From the NCBI GenBank assembly GCA_032622095.1, contig CP136067.1:91006707-91070706 (forward strand): a stretch of DNA of 64,000 bases, in the 5' to 3' direction. Positions 1 to 10,500 of the stretch are shown here, piece after piece; positions within the stretch are counted from its first letter, which is position 1, and each line of letters opens with the position of its first letter. Both the position numbers and the translations under genes were made by a program. The notes under the pieces are model-generated. The model saw only the letters and a list, made by a program, of their open reading frames with translations, did not search any database and was not told the origin of the DNA. The stretch comes from Siphonodentalium dalli. Taxonomy: Eukaryota; Mollusca; Scaphopoda; Gadilida; Siphonodentaliidae.

Positions 1-125
1 CCGGCATACAAATATACCATGATGCAATGCGTGGGCGGAGAATATAGGTCAAACTCCAACGGTAGTACTGCAGAGAATGTAGGTCAAACTGTCTAGACTG
101 CCACCAAACAGGCGGGGTATCATCA
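1..125 (-). mobile_element. Terminus of a Polinton-like fold-back element, cut by the window edge
   Basis: The first 125 bases match, in reverse complement, the element end found at 53279-53430. Shared landmarks are GGGCGGAGAATATAGGTC, a CTGCAGAGAATGTAGGTC copy, a TCTAGAC site and the terminal GGGTATCATCA ending at 125. The main 5.48-kb element ends with the same GGGTATCATCA. This copy belongs to the subfamily of the internal terminus rather than of the outer ends. The rest of the element lies to the left of the window, so its target duplication (expected CATAAC) cannot be tested. Confidence 0.7.
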
Positions 126-1049
126 CATAACACATGATGGTTCCGGGTCGGGCCAAAATGCGAGGGAGTCGTCTTAAAGTTTAGCAATACATCAGCCATA
201 ATTAGCAGATGAGATAACTCGAAGATTAAAACCCATGAATTGTTGTAAACATTCCTATATTCTAGGGAGGCCACTTGTCTTCTGTGTCAGTTCTAATTTC
301 TAATTTCATTAGTTGCAAGTGCCAGCATGGTATTTCACTGTCGGGGATATAGCTAACATGTGGCCATACTGTAGGTACTCAATGGTTCTATAGACCAATG
401 TGGCCATTGTGGCGAATGCCAGAGTAGCCAGCAATGATAAAGCACACATGTTTCCATAGATTTTCATTACCACTAAAACGCTGATGGTGTAGAAATACAG
501 GGGAAAACCCCCGGATTTAATGGGAACATGTGCCATGAATATTTTGTGTGGGATATATTCCGCTGTATGTTCTCTCTCTGACACTTTCCCCACACTGACA
601 GTATGTACACGATCACTTCATCTTATACACACAACCGACTTACATATACGAAATCCCAGACAAGTCCTCCCAGACGAGGGGGCTAGAGCCCACCGACAAG
701 GGTAGCCCCCCCTCGTGCACCCACTGGCACCACCCCTGAGAACAGTGATTCAATCCTGTTTAGTTTGACACACTTCTAGTCAAATGACCCAATCTGTCGT
801 TTTGACTAACCATTGCTTAGTCGATATAACTACCATCACCCATTCTAATTTTGAATACTTTTCTGCTTTAGTAATTATGTCTAACTCAATTTACTCATCC
901 TGGGGAAATGTTTTTGACAAACCTAAGTTAACTAGAGATGTGACTGTCCCAATGCAACTAAGGATACCCACTGAGTTTTTGAAACACTAAGATGTTTCAC
1001 ACTTCAGTAGGCATTTAGTTAAAAATAATAAAATAACAAATTCACATTG
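126..1049. other. No recognisable gene
   Basis: Only short unrelated open frames are seen on both strands. I see no domain, RNA gene or repeat structure that I can support here. Confidence 0.6.
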
Positions 1050-1706
1050 CAGGTGCACAATCCTAACCCTAACTATAAACCTATTGACCAAAAATGTAGG
1101 AATAAAAGCTCGGACAAAATTATGCATGTTGCGAAAATGTTTTGAGTCGAAAAAGGGGAATCACTCCCCCAAAACAGTCGGACAGACGTCATAATCACAG
1201 GTGCACAGGTTCTCATGGTACTAATTATATGTGCCCAGTTTCAAAAACATTGACCTAACGATGTAGGAATAAAAGCTCGGACAATATTATGCATGTTGCG
1301 AAAATGTTCTAAGTCGAAAAAGGGGAATAACTCCAACAGTCGGACAAACGTCATAATTGCAGGTGCACAGATTCCTATGGTTCTAAATATCTGTACCATG
1401 TTTGAACAAAATGACCTACGAATGTAGGAACAAAAGCTCGGACAAAATTGTACATGTTGCGAAAGTTTTCAAAGTGGACAAAGGGGGATAACTCCACAAA
1501 AAAATCCGACAGACGTCATAATCGCAGGTGCACAGGTTCGCACGGTGTCTGTGTCAAGTTTCACGGAAAATTATAAAAAACGACTGAGAAATACTCCGGC
1601 CAAATGTGTGTCCACGGACTACGGACGGACGACGGACGACGGATGGGCGGATGGACATGCTGATTCCAGTATCCCCCCCCACAACTTCGTTGCGGGGTAT
1701 ACTAAT
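1050..1706 (+). repeat. Tandem satellite, ~160-bp unit, with GACGGACG tail and terminal hairpin
   Basis: Three units begin with CAGGTGCACA at 1050, 1198 and 1360, and a partial fourth begins at 1526. Each carries GTAGGAATAAAAGCTCGGAC and a CGGACAGACGTCATAAT box. The array ends in a (GACG)-rich run at 1621-1652 and a hairpin at about 1676-1698 (CCCC-ACAAC-TTC-GTTG-CGGGG). A similar tail in the opposite orientation starts the repeat at 45740. From memory, this tail style is common in mollusc genomes; that is background knowledge, not something the sequence proves. Confidence 0.8.
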
Positions 1707-4168
1707 ATTGACACACATGTTTCCTCAATGAACCATAATTTGTCGCCATAATGCTCACTTCTCATTGTCACTCAAGTTATATGTGTTGAGTTAATCATGG
1801 CCAATCACTCTCCCGAAAATGTCGCCACGGTGTTGAGTGTTGTGCATATCGCATAACAATATTCTGCATGTAGTCTACTCTGGGAAAAATATACTCACCA
1901 AAGACATGGCAACTTTCCAGCTCTTTTTATATGTTCATACCCAATCGAGACAAACTTGTTTAAATTCTGCCTCAAACGAAATAGACAGACAAGCCGTGCT
2001 CTGTACTGTTCCATGCTGTTTTAAATTATATAACTTGATCTTTCACCTATGTGGAAATTGAAGTTTTCAATGCAATACCCCAGACATAAACACAACACGG
2101 TATTCTTCAGTGCAAACAATTGGGTACCAATTGTCAGTACGACCGAAATAATATTCCAGTCGAGTATACATCGATATCTGCAACAACTAAAATCTGGTAC
2201 AATCATATTCAAAATGATCATTGCATCTCCGTATAAGTTGTAAGTTCAAAATGCTAATAGGGATCCGATATTTCCAGATAAGTTTATATGAACAATACTG
2301 TTAATAATGGAGCAACTAAAGAACAATTATAAAAACGGAGAGAATTTATGCACTAAAATGTTGCTATTTTTAAAATAACGAACAAACTCACCCCCCTACT
2401 TATATAATGATGTTTCAAAAAAGTATATCGTACGAGTGGATATGACACGAGATCAGATGATCTTATTGTACCCTTCTGCAACTCTGTTACTTATCTGAAA
2501 TCCTTTCTTCCACACACAATCAATCTTTGGAACGAGCTAAACCAGAAGCGAGGAAATGTGAAACACTCTCATACTTCAAAACGGTTTTGCATAGTGGTCA
2601 CTAAGAGCGCCATCGATATTTGGAATATAATACGCGTATACGAGAGGAAGTCAGATACACCATTGCCGATTAAGGCTGGACTGCTGTAATTTAAACCATG
2701 ATCTTTGCAGCAATCGTTTGAATTAATAGTTGGGTATGTATGTCTGGTGCCGAAGAAACATAAAAACATTCACGGATTAATATAACAACAATCCTGTCGA
2801 AATTCCTCCCTTCGGGGCCCAAGCTTCTGGTACAATGTACTAATCCCACTGGATCCACGGCGATAATAAACAGTTCGAATTTTGGGTTTTTGGACGATAA
2901 TAAATTTCGTTGAGCTGATTAATAAGAGTCACAACAGTAAATCCTGGAAACTGACCAGGATCGCCACATACCGCTTGGAATCGTCACAAAACACTGACAA
3001 CTAAGACTATTTATGCCAGTTCAATTTATTTTATAATAATATTAAGTTGTGGAATTAATTTGTGGAAATTTTAAACCTACATGTACACAATGCGATCACG
3101 TCGCATGATACAGTATAGACTGCTAGCTATGATTGTCGGTGATCCATGATCGCTGCTATTCGTGATCGTATAAAACTATAGTGGGATATCGACAACAGTG
3201 CCATCAGCGTGTTGAGTATATTATAGCGCTGGCTATTCCTCGCCACTCAGGTTTTCTATGCCGACTGGGTCAACGTGAATCACACACCCGTACAAATCGC
3301 AACGGTGTTGAGTGTTTTGCATAAAGTGATGTGAACCACTCCAGTAGGGTGATCAAATATAAATGGAGTAGTAATTTTTACAAATATATCCAAATTGACA
3401 ACACACACCGTCATTCTTATATATTAATACATGCAGTGACTCTCGATGACGAAATCGTTTGCGTTATGTTTATCGCCAATAGATGCGTCCCGAATCGAGT
3501 AGTAGATATTTAAAATTGAGCGTAGTCCAGGCGATGTTTTCTATGGAGTGGTGCGGTCGATTTTTGGCGATGTTGGTAGAATGCTACATTCCTCCAGTTG
3601 GCATAGTCCATGGATACTAGCTGATCAGTTTCCGCTCACGAACAAGTACATAATATGTCTTTAATGCAAACGTTCTACGAAATATAGGTATATAGATACA
3701 CTGTTGGAACACATAATTAACTTGACGCCACAATGTGATGGTAATTTTGCTGCCATAAAATTTAGCTATAAACATTTTTAATTATACTTATATTTCCTTA
3801 AAATGAAATTGATGTAAATTAACGAAATTTCCTTTAACAATTCCACAAGTAATACGATGTGTGTTATCACGTATTGTTAACGACCAATCTATGTGTAGTA
3901 TGATTCGGCTTTAGAATTATACGACAATATTTCATTGTTTTGGAAAACAAGGTTTGATGAAACTCCTAAAAAATGGACAAGACAATTAGTGAAATTACAC
4001 ATGGCAATTGTACATTGGTCAAATTGAGGTTACACACCATTAAAATACTCATTAAACTATGACCATTATTCAGGTATTCATATTATAGGTATTTGATATT
4101 GTTAATACTGCCCGATTCATCCAATAAATCAAATATATTAATTCATCTAAGGCAAACATGCAGCATAT
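1707..4168. other. Intergenic, no recognisable gene
   Basis: AT-rich sequence with only short open frames. The 15-base string ACGGTGTTGAGTGTT occurs at 1827 and 3302, which suggests a weak dispersed repeat. Nothing else could be supported. Confidence 0.5.
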
Positions 4169-4646
4169 TCATTTACACCATTTTTTCGACTTGTCCGAAA
4201 AAACTCTAACCTGAAATCCGTCAATCTCGATAGATGATGGAATTTCGACGCAATCCTGGATTTGCAAATATCGGGTCCCAGTTTCAACATCAGGATTTCC
4301 CTCGTTTGTACCTTTTATCAGCAATTTTGCCATATTTGGAAAGTGTGTCAATGAAAATGCTGTCTTCGATATCAATGGGCGCATCTTTCACTGTCACAAA
4401 TGTAGCACGTATTTCAGAGTCACGCAAAGAAACATCAAATCCATTTAATTTGAGCCCCGATGCAATTATAACATTTTTTGCTTGGTCTTTACTTACTGTT
4501 ATATAGCAATAATCCTCTGTTATTTGAATACCGCGAACATCAATAACCGAAGTCAGCCCAGTAAGAACATCCGTGTGCGTGAACTTTCCAAGTCGACGAC
4601 CCCGGTTGAAAAACGCTGTTAACTGACGTTTCCTCTGCTCGGACAT
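4169..4646 (-). pseudogene. Retroelement ORF1/gag-like protein fragment (RRM-like part, zinc knuckles lost)
   Basis: A 118-codon frame starts at 4646 with MSEQRKRQL and runs through an alternating beta/alpha pattern, including VIDVRGIQI and DSIFIDTLSKYGKI. This resembles the RRM-like N-terminal region of zinc-knuckle ORF1 proteins carried by invertebrate retroelements. The frame stops at 4290, but the neighbouring frame continues with a GTRYLQIQ stretch and FQVRVF, so a one-base frameshift lies near 4292. The second frame stops at 4169, just after KKWCK, where the CCHC knuckles of such proteins normally begin. It therefore lacks its nucleic-acid-binding end and is shifted: a dead fragment. 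No reverse transcriptase lies next to it. The family assignment rests on remembered resemblance and is moderate. Confidence 0.5.
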
Positions 4647-6838
4647 GTTGCAATGTTACTTGTATATATAATAATCACATGTATCCCACAAACAGCGTTA
4701 ACACAATATAGATTATCTACTTGTTGCATCCATTATATTCAAATTTTCGTCCATCGATGTAAACACCGTCTTTACTGTCCGCCATACCGGAAAGTGGTTA
4801 ATAGTAATTAAGTGGCCCCGTATAGGCCTACTTGTTTCATAGATGCAAGGCTCACGTGTAAGTGTGTACAACGTATTTTACATTTTACGAAAGAAACAAC
4901 TATACTTATACTATTTCTTTCAAAGACAACCACTTGGAATTCATATGTTTACGGTTTCTGCACGACCAAATAAGCGGAGGTCACTTCGCGAGATCAAACG
5001 AATAGTTCGTATTGACTTGAAATTATGTAAACATTGTGATCAAATATATATATGTCACATTATATATCTCTTTCAATTGTCAGTCGTGTAGCGTTCAGAA
5101 AAAAACAGCATATACACCCTCTTTGTCTCGTAGCTGAAGCATTGGACCTAGAACAAATTGTTGAGAGGCTGTTTTTGGTGTCATGTTTTCGGGCAGAATC
5201 TGGGGAACAACATATCCAAAATCCGCTTTGGGGGAAAGTTTCTAGAGCGTTTTGAAAACAATGTCCTATCTTTGGTTTTTACACTTGAATGGCATTTAAA
5301 TTTAAGTTATACAGATGGCAGGAACATGCAACATAAACAAAATTATTATTGTTGTCATGACATACCTGTGTCATTTCGTGTAAAATTCGATTGTCAAAAT
5401 TCAAAATGGCGACCGAAAGTGGTAAAATTTGACAATTTTCGCTAAATTTCACCAGATATTATCAATTTAAAAGAAATTTGGTTTAAATGGCCATTTGCAC
5501 CACAGTAAATGATGTCTAATCCGAATTCGATAATAATGAGCTATGTGCCGATAATTTGTTCCTATTGTGTCCCAAAAATGGAGGCGAAAATTGCCCAAGC
5601 AACCAAACTAGTATCGAAATAGACCCAATGAGTTTGGGGATCCCCGAATAGTTCACATTATATACGCATATACATAGTACGTATATACCCATAAATTGCC
5701 CATTTTGTTGTTCTTTCTGGTGTCTGCGGAAATTACACCTGAACATTATACCATTTCAAGATTAGACAATTAGAAAAATAAAACGTTTGTTTATTAAGCT
5801 AACTATATTTAATGTGCCAACGAAAGTAATGTTTCATCATAGTACTGCATTTAAATTTTCCGTAAATACCACCCTTTTCGCGAAAGAAATATTAAAACAT
5901 TTAATTTAAGTATTCCGACATGATGAGGTGTAACGGTTTCCCAAACACATCTGATTCCAAGAAATATTTATTCTAGATTTATTTTAAATTGTCAGCCGAA
6001 ATTAACGCGTATTTACACGACAAACTGCGTAGCCATTTTTCCATGCTGACAATAGAATGAATAGGTTGCATTGTTCATCATCGACTCTTTCTTGATGAAA
6101 TTGTCATATGTTATTTCTGACGATATTTCCGTGTTAATTTCACCTGAATGTTACCTCGTTTTGGAACAATTTTGGAAGAACGTGCCACTCAAAGCACCTT
6201 TCTCCGCCCGTGGTCGGTGGCGGTCGCATCCCGATTGTACCCCGACTGCAATATCAACCACTTCCGGTGACAACGCGAAAGCATCATCTACACATGCAGT
6301 TGTTTTCATAACAGCGTTGTCATGTGGAGTTGATAAAATACAACTACAAAGTAGGCTCATTGTTGTAGCAATTTTAGCGAACTACTACTTCCTTGAAAGA
6401 AACTACAACGTAGCATCCAAATCGATATAGAATAAACACTTAATGTACCTGTCACCAAAACAAATACTACAATGTTCCCTGTTGAATTGTATGTTTTCAT
6501 ATCTGCCAAACAGCGTGCTATTATTTTCCTTTCGTAGTCACGTGATAGTGACCCAATCGCACCATTTATTCCCCCGATTTCGTTGTAAATTGTACAACCT
6601 TATTCCTGCAAATTAACACATATATAAGCCATACAACTAGTTTAGATGGTATCTATACCATTACCGCTTGATGTTATATCAAAAGAACACAAATTAAAGG
6701 ATCCGGGTTATTGTCATAAAATAAAATAGCATTTTCTCCACCAAAAACAATGGCAAAAGTTGTTTCAGTCGAGGCTATGACATCGGCATATCGATTTGTG
6801 CAATATCTGAGCTTGTGATCGTCCCATGTCCACTAATG
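4647..6838. other. Intergenic, no supported gene
   Basis: Mostly AT-rich unique-looking sequence. A GC-richer island at about 6150-6300 is open on both strands. On the minus strand it has an AG/GT-bounded 133-base stretch (6155-6287) that could be an exon, but I recognise no domain in it and do not call it. Confidence 0.4.
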
Positions 6839-6840
6839 TA

Positions 6841-7234
6841 ACCCTTTACCCAACAGAAGGGCCCTGTGCCAATGCATTCTCTTATATATGCTAGTCGACC
6901 ATAGGTCGCCTCGTATATATAAGATAATGCATTAGCTTAACACATTACAAATTATAAAATTGTTAAAGAATGTAAGAAAAAATGGTAAAAAGTGTTTAAA
7001 AAAGATTTTTTTTAGGCCAATGCATTCTCTTATATATGCGAGGCGACCTATGGTCGACTCGCATATATAAGAGAATGCATTGGCACAGGGCATAACTGTA
7101 ACCATCACAATGTGGTCAATGAGCCGGTTCCAATGATATCCATATTTGTATGGTTCTATTGAGACAGACCGAAGATATTTTAGGCTCTTGAAGCTTTATT
7201 TGGCCGGTTTTGGCCGGTTTGTTGGGTAAAGGGT
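6841..7234. mobile_element. TA-flanked non-autonomous DNA element with 15-17-bp inverted ends
   Basis: TAACCCTTTACCCAACA at 6839-6855 is the perfect reverse complement of 7220-7236. If the outer TA is the target duplication, the element is 394 bp and belongs with the Tc1/mariner-type TA inserters. There is no coding capacity. A second inverted-repeat element with palindromic ends (6861-7091) makes up most of the inside. Confidence 0.6.
6861..7091. repeat. Element whose two ends are each near-perfect hairpins
   Basis: The ends read GCCCTGTGCCAATGC at 6861 and its reverse complement ending at 7091. Each end is itself a hairpin. The right one has perfect 27-base arms at 7016-7042 and 7058-7084, and its 15-base middle still pairs (CGACC-TAT-GGTCG). 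The left hairpin (about 6871-6935) is imperfect. An AT-rich spacer lies between them. Related copies or halves occur at 8088, 58717 and 59419. Confidence 0.75.
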
Positions 7235-7236
7235 TA

Positions 7237-8087
7237 ATACGTGGCAATTATTTCTCTCGGTGGGAATACTTTACCGTTGTCAACCCTTAATATGCTTGTC
7301 CAGTGTTTCCTCTCTTTTTACGAGCGTATAGTACCGTTGTCTGTTGGAACAGGCTGTTTGCGACATTGTCCGACATATATATGGCTATTCGGTGACTCGT
7401 CTCTGAAATCAGCCTTTCGTTTCGCAGAGTTACAAATGACGATGTTACTTCTCCTGTCTTTCGTCATTGATATATATTGTGAGCTGACGTTCGATATTGT
7501 TTTAATTGATCCGTTAACCGCTGCCACCAATTTATGTAACCGGGGAGTGGAGGGGATTTCCACATCTATGTTTCTCTGTGTACAATGTCAAATAGAGGAA
7601 TCAGATTTTGCATGATTACCCAGTCCTCAATGATGTGTGGAAAGTCAATGAGTTTGTTAAAGAATTAATCATTTATTATATATGTATCTGACAATATTGA
7701 TATGTATCGGGGTGAGTAATGATTCTATAAATAAAAATATAATCAATTGAGATTGCCAGCTTCCTAGTACAGTACCAATCAGAAGAAGTGGTATATTGAG
7801 GCGCGCCTTTATTGGGATATTGAGCGTGCTTAATTTGGCAAAAAAGGCGCGATTATAGCGCAATACCAAAAATATGTTCCGCTTATTATTGTGACATTGA
7901 ACGCAAAATATTGGATACTAAGCGCGCTAAATTGCATGCAGACCCGATAGTGTTATATTTATATTAGATAAATACTGTGCATGTAGGGTACATATATAAT
8001 TTACAACTATAATTATATACACATCTAAAACATTGTCTCTATTTATGCATAATTGGCGGTGAATTTGACTTAAATGTCACAATTTTG
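7237..8087. other. No recognisable gene
   Basis: A stretch at 7241-7615 is open on both strands, but neither translation resembles a domain I know. At 7790-7940, ATTGAG(C/G)GCGC-like strings recur. Otherwise nothing can be supported. Confidence 0.4.
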
Positions 8088-8216
8088 AGCGAGTCGACCA
8101 TAGGTCGCCTCGCCTATATAAGAGAATGCATTGGCCTAACTATTTTTCATCATTTGTTATTATTTTTTACAATTTTTTACAATTTTAATAATTGTTTTTT
8201 ATATTCTTTAACAGGC
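8088..8216 (-). repeat. Half copy of the palindromic-end element
   Basis: GCGAGTCGACCATAGGTCGC followed by TATATAAGAGAATGCATTGG is the reverse complement of one side of the 7016-7084 hairpin. The AT-rich spacer (ACAATTTTTTACAATTTTAA to TTCTTTAACA) follows, as in the 59419 copy. The left part of the hairpin is missing. Confidence 0.6.
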
Positions 8217-8771
8217 TTATTTTGTAGGTTTAGGGCCAGGGAATATTACGTTTTTCATGGGCATCAAAATTATTACTATGAATACTTGGTGATAGTTTTG
8301 AGTTATAACATGCCCTATAGCATGCTTAAGCATACTAAAAAAAAATTCAACCAATAAAAAAAATCTAAATTTTTTTAAAATTTATTTTTTTATTTTTATT
8401 TATTTTTAGGGCCGATTTTACAGAACGTAAATTAGGGCGGATGAGATCGGCCCGTGGCACTCAAAGGGTTAATATTATGAGTTTATGAGCGCGTTCTCTT
8501 ACGGAGAGGAGGGACATATTATATCCAAGGAATTTCGTTCACTAGAGGGCACGCAGTGCGTTCCCTTAAAATTCACTTGCTGCGTTCCATCGCGAGAATG
8601 CGTTGCCTTACTGGGTAGACACTGGTTCCTTGCTCTTGGAGGGCACGTAATGCAACTATAACCAAGCGCGCAGTAATTTCACGAACCGGAAGTTAAGCAC
8701 TCGGGTCGTGACGTCGCCGGTAAACATGTAATGAAATGACGCGACGTCAAACGAAAGGTGAAAAAGTCACT
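8217..8771. other. 3' flank of the lectin gene, no gene
   Basis: A very T/A-rich stretch at 8340-8410 contains several TTTATT strings, which read as AATAAA on the minus strand and could serve as poly(A) signals for the lectin transcript. AGAGGGCACGCAGTGCGTTCCC and a related GGAGGGCACGTAATGCAAC form weak local repeats. GGCACTCAAAGGGTTAA at about 8457 looks like a transposon end, but I find no partner. Confidence 0.35.
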
Positions 8772-9043
8772 TCGCTACAATACCGACATTCAGAAAATCT
8801 GACAATAAAATGGTTCGGCTGTATACCCTGCGCCATCCAGCATGTACTGCTCTAACCAAGTGTGTATGATACCGTCATTTGGAACTTTTGAGACAGGAAT
8901 GCCTTGGCTGCACACCCAGCACCGCCCGTCATGTAGTAGCAAGTTGATTAAGTTTGTATGATGCCGTCATTCAGAACATCTGGCAGAGGAATGGTTTGGC
9001 TACCGTTCCAAAGCCGTCCTTCATATAGTAAGCTGATCCAGTG
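8772..9043 (-). repeat. Three tandem ~90-bp copies of the last segment of the lectin domain
   Basis: On the minus strand the unit encodes the final beta-strand and stop of the lectin domain. Unit 1 (8955-9043) is the used copy and reads YYMKDGFGTVAKPFLCQMF, then stop. Unit 2 (8863-8954) reads YYMTGGAGCAAKAFLSQKF. Unit 3 (about 8772-8862) reads YMLDGAGYTAEPFYCQIF, then stop. Spacing is about 89-92 bp. Units 2 and 3 lie beyond the first stop codon, so they would be untranslated. The similarity at residue level and the repeated TCATACA-type joints show tandem duplication of an exon end. Confidence 0.8.
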
Positions 9044-9173
9044 TGTACGATGACCAAGAACTCATGTGTGTCTGGCTCATCTGCTTTCCAGTCAGCGAAA
9101 GGTAGCGGCTGGCCATCGTGGGTGTACATGATATCATTTTCGCTAGGTCTGTGGCCATCGACGAAGAGAGCTT
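8971..9173 (-). CDS. Exon 3 (last) of secreted PAN-like/C-type lectin-like protein
   Basis: This exon encodes the second half of a C-type lectin-like domain and the stop codon (8971-8973). After a TTTCAG acceptor at 9174-9179 it opens with two bases of a split codon and then reads ALFVDGHRPSEND, PFADWKADEPDTHEF and KPFLCQMF. Family hallmarks visible are the (F/W)-V-DG core, a W..DEPD sugar/calcium-loop position (EPN in mannose-type lectins) and the PF-C-Q end. The two inner cysteines that usually form the second disulfide are absent. Its phase (two bases first) matches the donor of exon 2 at 35225, giving a Glu codon across the joint. Role: probably secreted carbohydrate or ligand recognition. 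The domain call is strong; joining it to exons 26 and 49 kb away is an inference from phase, strand and domain order. Confidence 0.8.
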
Positions 9174-9229
9174 CTGAAATGCAGATATGACACTGTACAG
9201 CCCACATGTGTGATTTGAGTTGGCTGAAT

Positions 9230-9425
9230 CGTTCGCCATTCGATCTAAGAATTGCGTAGATGAGTGCAGGCCAGACAGGGACGAGGCTATATGGTTTCCG
9301 TTGGGTGGGGGTGTGTCCACCTTAGGAAATTCCAACTGCACGCCCCCCCCCTGAATCACAATCAGACCAAACACAAGATTTAATATCCTATATATTCATA
9401 AACCATGGTTCTATATTCCCTGTAT
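9230..9425. repeat. Dispersed repeat, partner of 22420-22665
   Basis: Shared pieces in the same orientation are GGGTGGGGGTGTGTCCAC or GGTGGGTGTCCAC, GGAAATTTCAACACTGCA-like sequence, a C-run followed by TTGAATC.GA.CA, and TATTCATAAACCATGGTTCT. No ends or target duplication could be fixed. Confidence 0.55.
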
Positions 9426-9489
9426 GAGAACATTCAGATATCTTAACCTGAAAAATTGCTCATAAATCCTAAAATCTAGTGGTCTAACT

Positions 9490-9925
9490 CCACTCAAATG
9501 TACACGGTAACGGGAAAGAAACCAGGACACACCGGGCTGACCATGGTGGTTCGGCCCGGTGTGAGAACATTTTGAAAACTATACAGGAAAATCGCAAATC
9601 TTACCATCTCGACTGGTCTCAACTGAACCTTTCCTAGTATTGGAAATTTCAAACCTCATACTCCCCCTCAGGTTGGAAAATTATCCAACTGATGATCATT
9701 TCAGTCCACAAGTTTGACCAAATGTAGTAAAATATTGTTTTGTTAAATGAATTAGCCGTTTTGTATCGGCCTCTCGGGGGATGGACAATGACACACCGGG
9801 CCGACCATGGTTCGGCCCGCTGTGCGAAAACTTTGAAATCTGACCAAGAAAATCGCAAAATCCTAGATCTAGACTAGCCTCAAGCCTTCCTATAGAGTTG
9901 GAACTTTCAAACATGACACCCCCAC
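9490..9925. repeat. Repeat with two CACACCGGGC hairpins
   Basis: A perfect 10-base-arm hairpin lies at 9528-9563 (CACACCGGGC...GCCCGGTGTG, with CCATGG in the loop). A second, closely related one lies at 9793-9824. TTCCAACTGATGATCATTTC at 9673 recurs in diverged form at 30365 and 47812, so this is a dispersed element. No coding capacity. Confidence 0.6.
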
Positions 9926-10500
9926 TTTAGTCCGGGAGCTAATAGGGGTACCCTTGCACATCCCCGGGACTTAACTTCACACCACTCATTTTGTTCCTTA
10001 ATATGTCCTTCAAGTTTTAAGCAATGTTAACAAGAAAAAAAGGTGACTCCAGACAAGATGGCGTCCATCATGGCGGCCGTTTTTCCCACAAGACTCTAAG
10101 TCGGTTTTATGCAAGACATAACGACACTTATTTGGTGCAATATTGAAACTCACCAATCAATATGGCCGCCGGAAGTTGAAAATATGACGTTTTTTCACAA
10201 ATATCTTCTAAATCAGTTCATGCTGTATGGAACTGGTTGAGTAATATGACTTTATTATGTGTTTTGTATAATAACTGATCATTGGAGCAATTACATATGC
10301 CATTATTGGGATCCTAGCCCCTTTCGATCCCTCAAAAAATCGATTTTACAGAACGCGATATAAAATTTCACAAACAAATCACAATTGGGATTCCAGTTAT
10401 ATTTCAATAAGAAATAAACAGAGCTTTGTAATTTAAGTGAGGCATATCATTACCTATGAACATTCCAACTCACTGGAATCAAAATTCTTACTTTGGCTCA
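9926..10500. repeat. ~580-bp dispersed repeat, inverted partner of 29755-30350
   Basis: Reading from TTAGTCCGGGAGCTAAT at 9926 to the ATTCTTACTTTGGCTCAA box near 10490, the sequence matches the reverse complement of 29755-30350 along its whole length, with small indels. Recognisable shared pieces are CGGAAGTTGAAAATATGACG and GAACTGGTTGAGTAATA. Both copies lie in intron 2 of the lectin gene and could pair in its transcript. Confidence 0.75.

Noticed and set aside
1050-1600. CRISPR-like array
   Set aside because: Units are ~160 bp with no short identical repeat and unique-spacer pattern, and this is a eukaryotic genome.
6151-6430. Possible exon on the minus strand (6155-6287) or a plus-strand gene
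   Set aside because: Bounded by AG/GT and GC-richer, but no recognisable domain and both strands are open.
7241-7615. 124-codon frame on plus and 81-codon frame on minus
   Set aside because: Neither translation resembles a known family; one is a shadow of the other.
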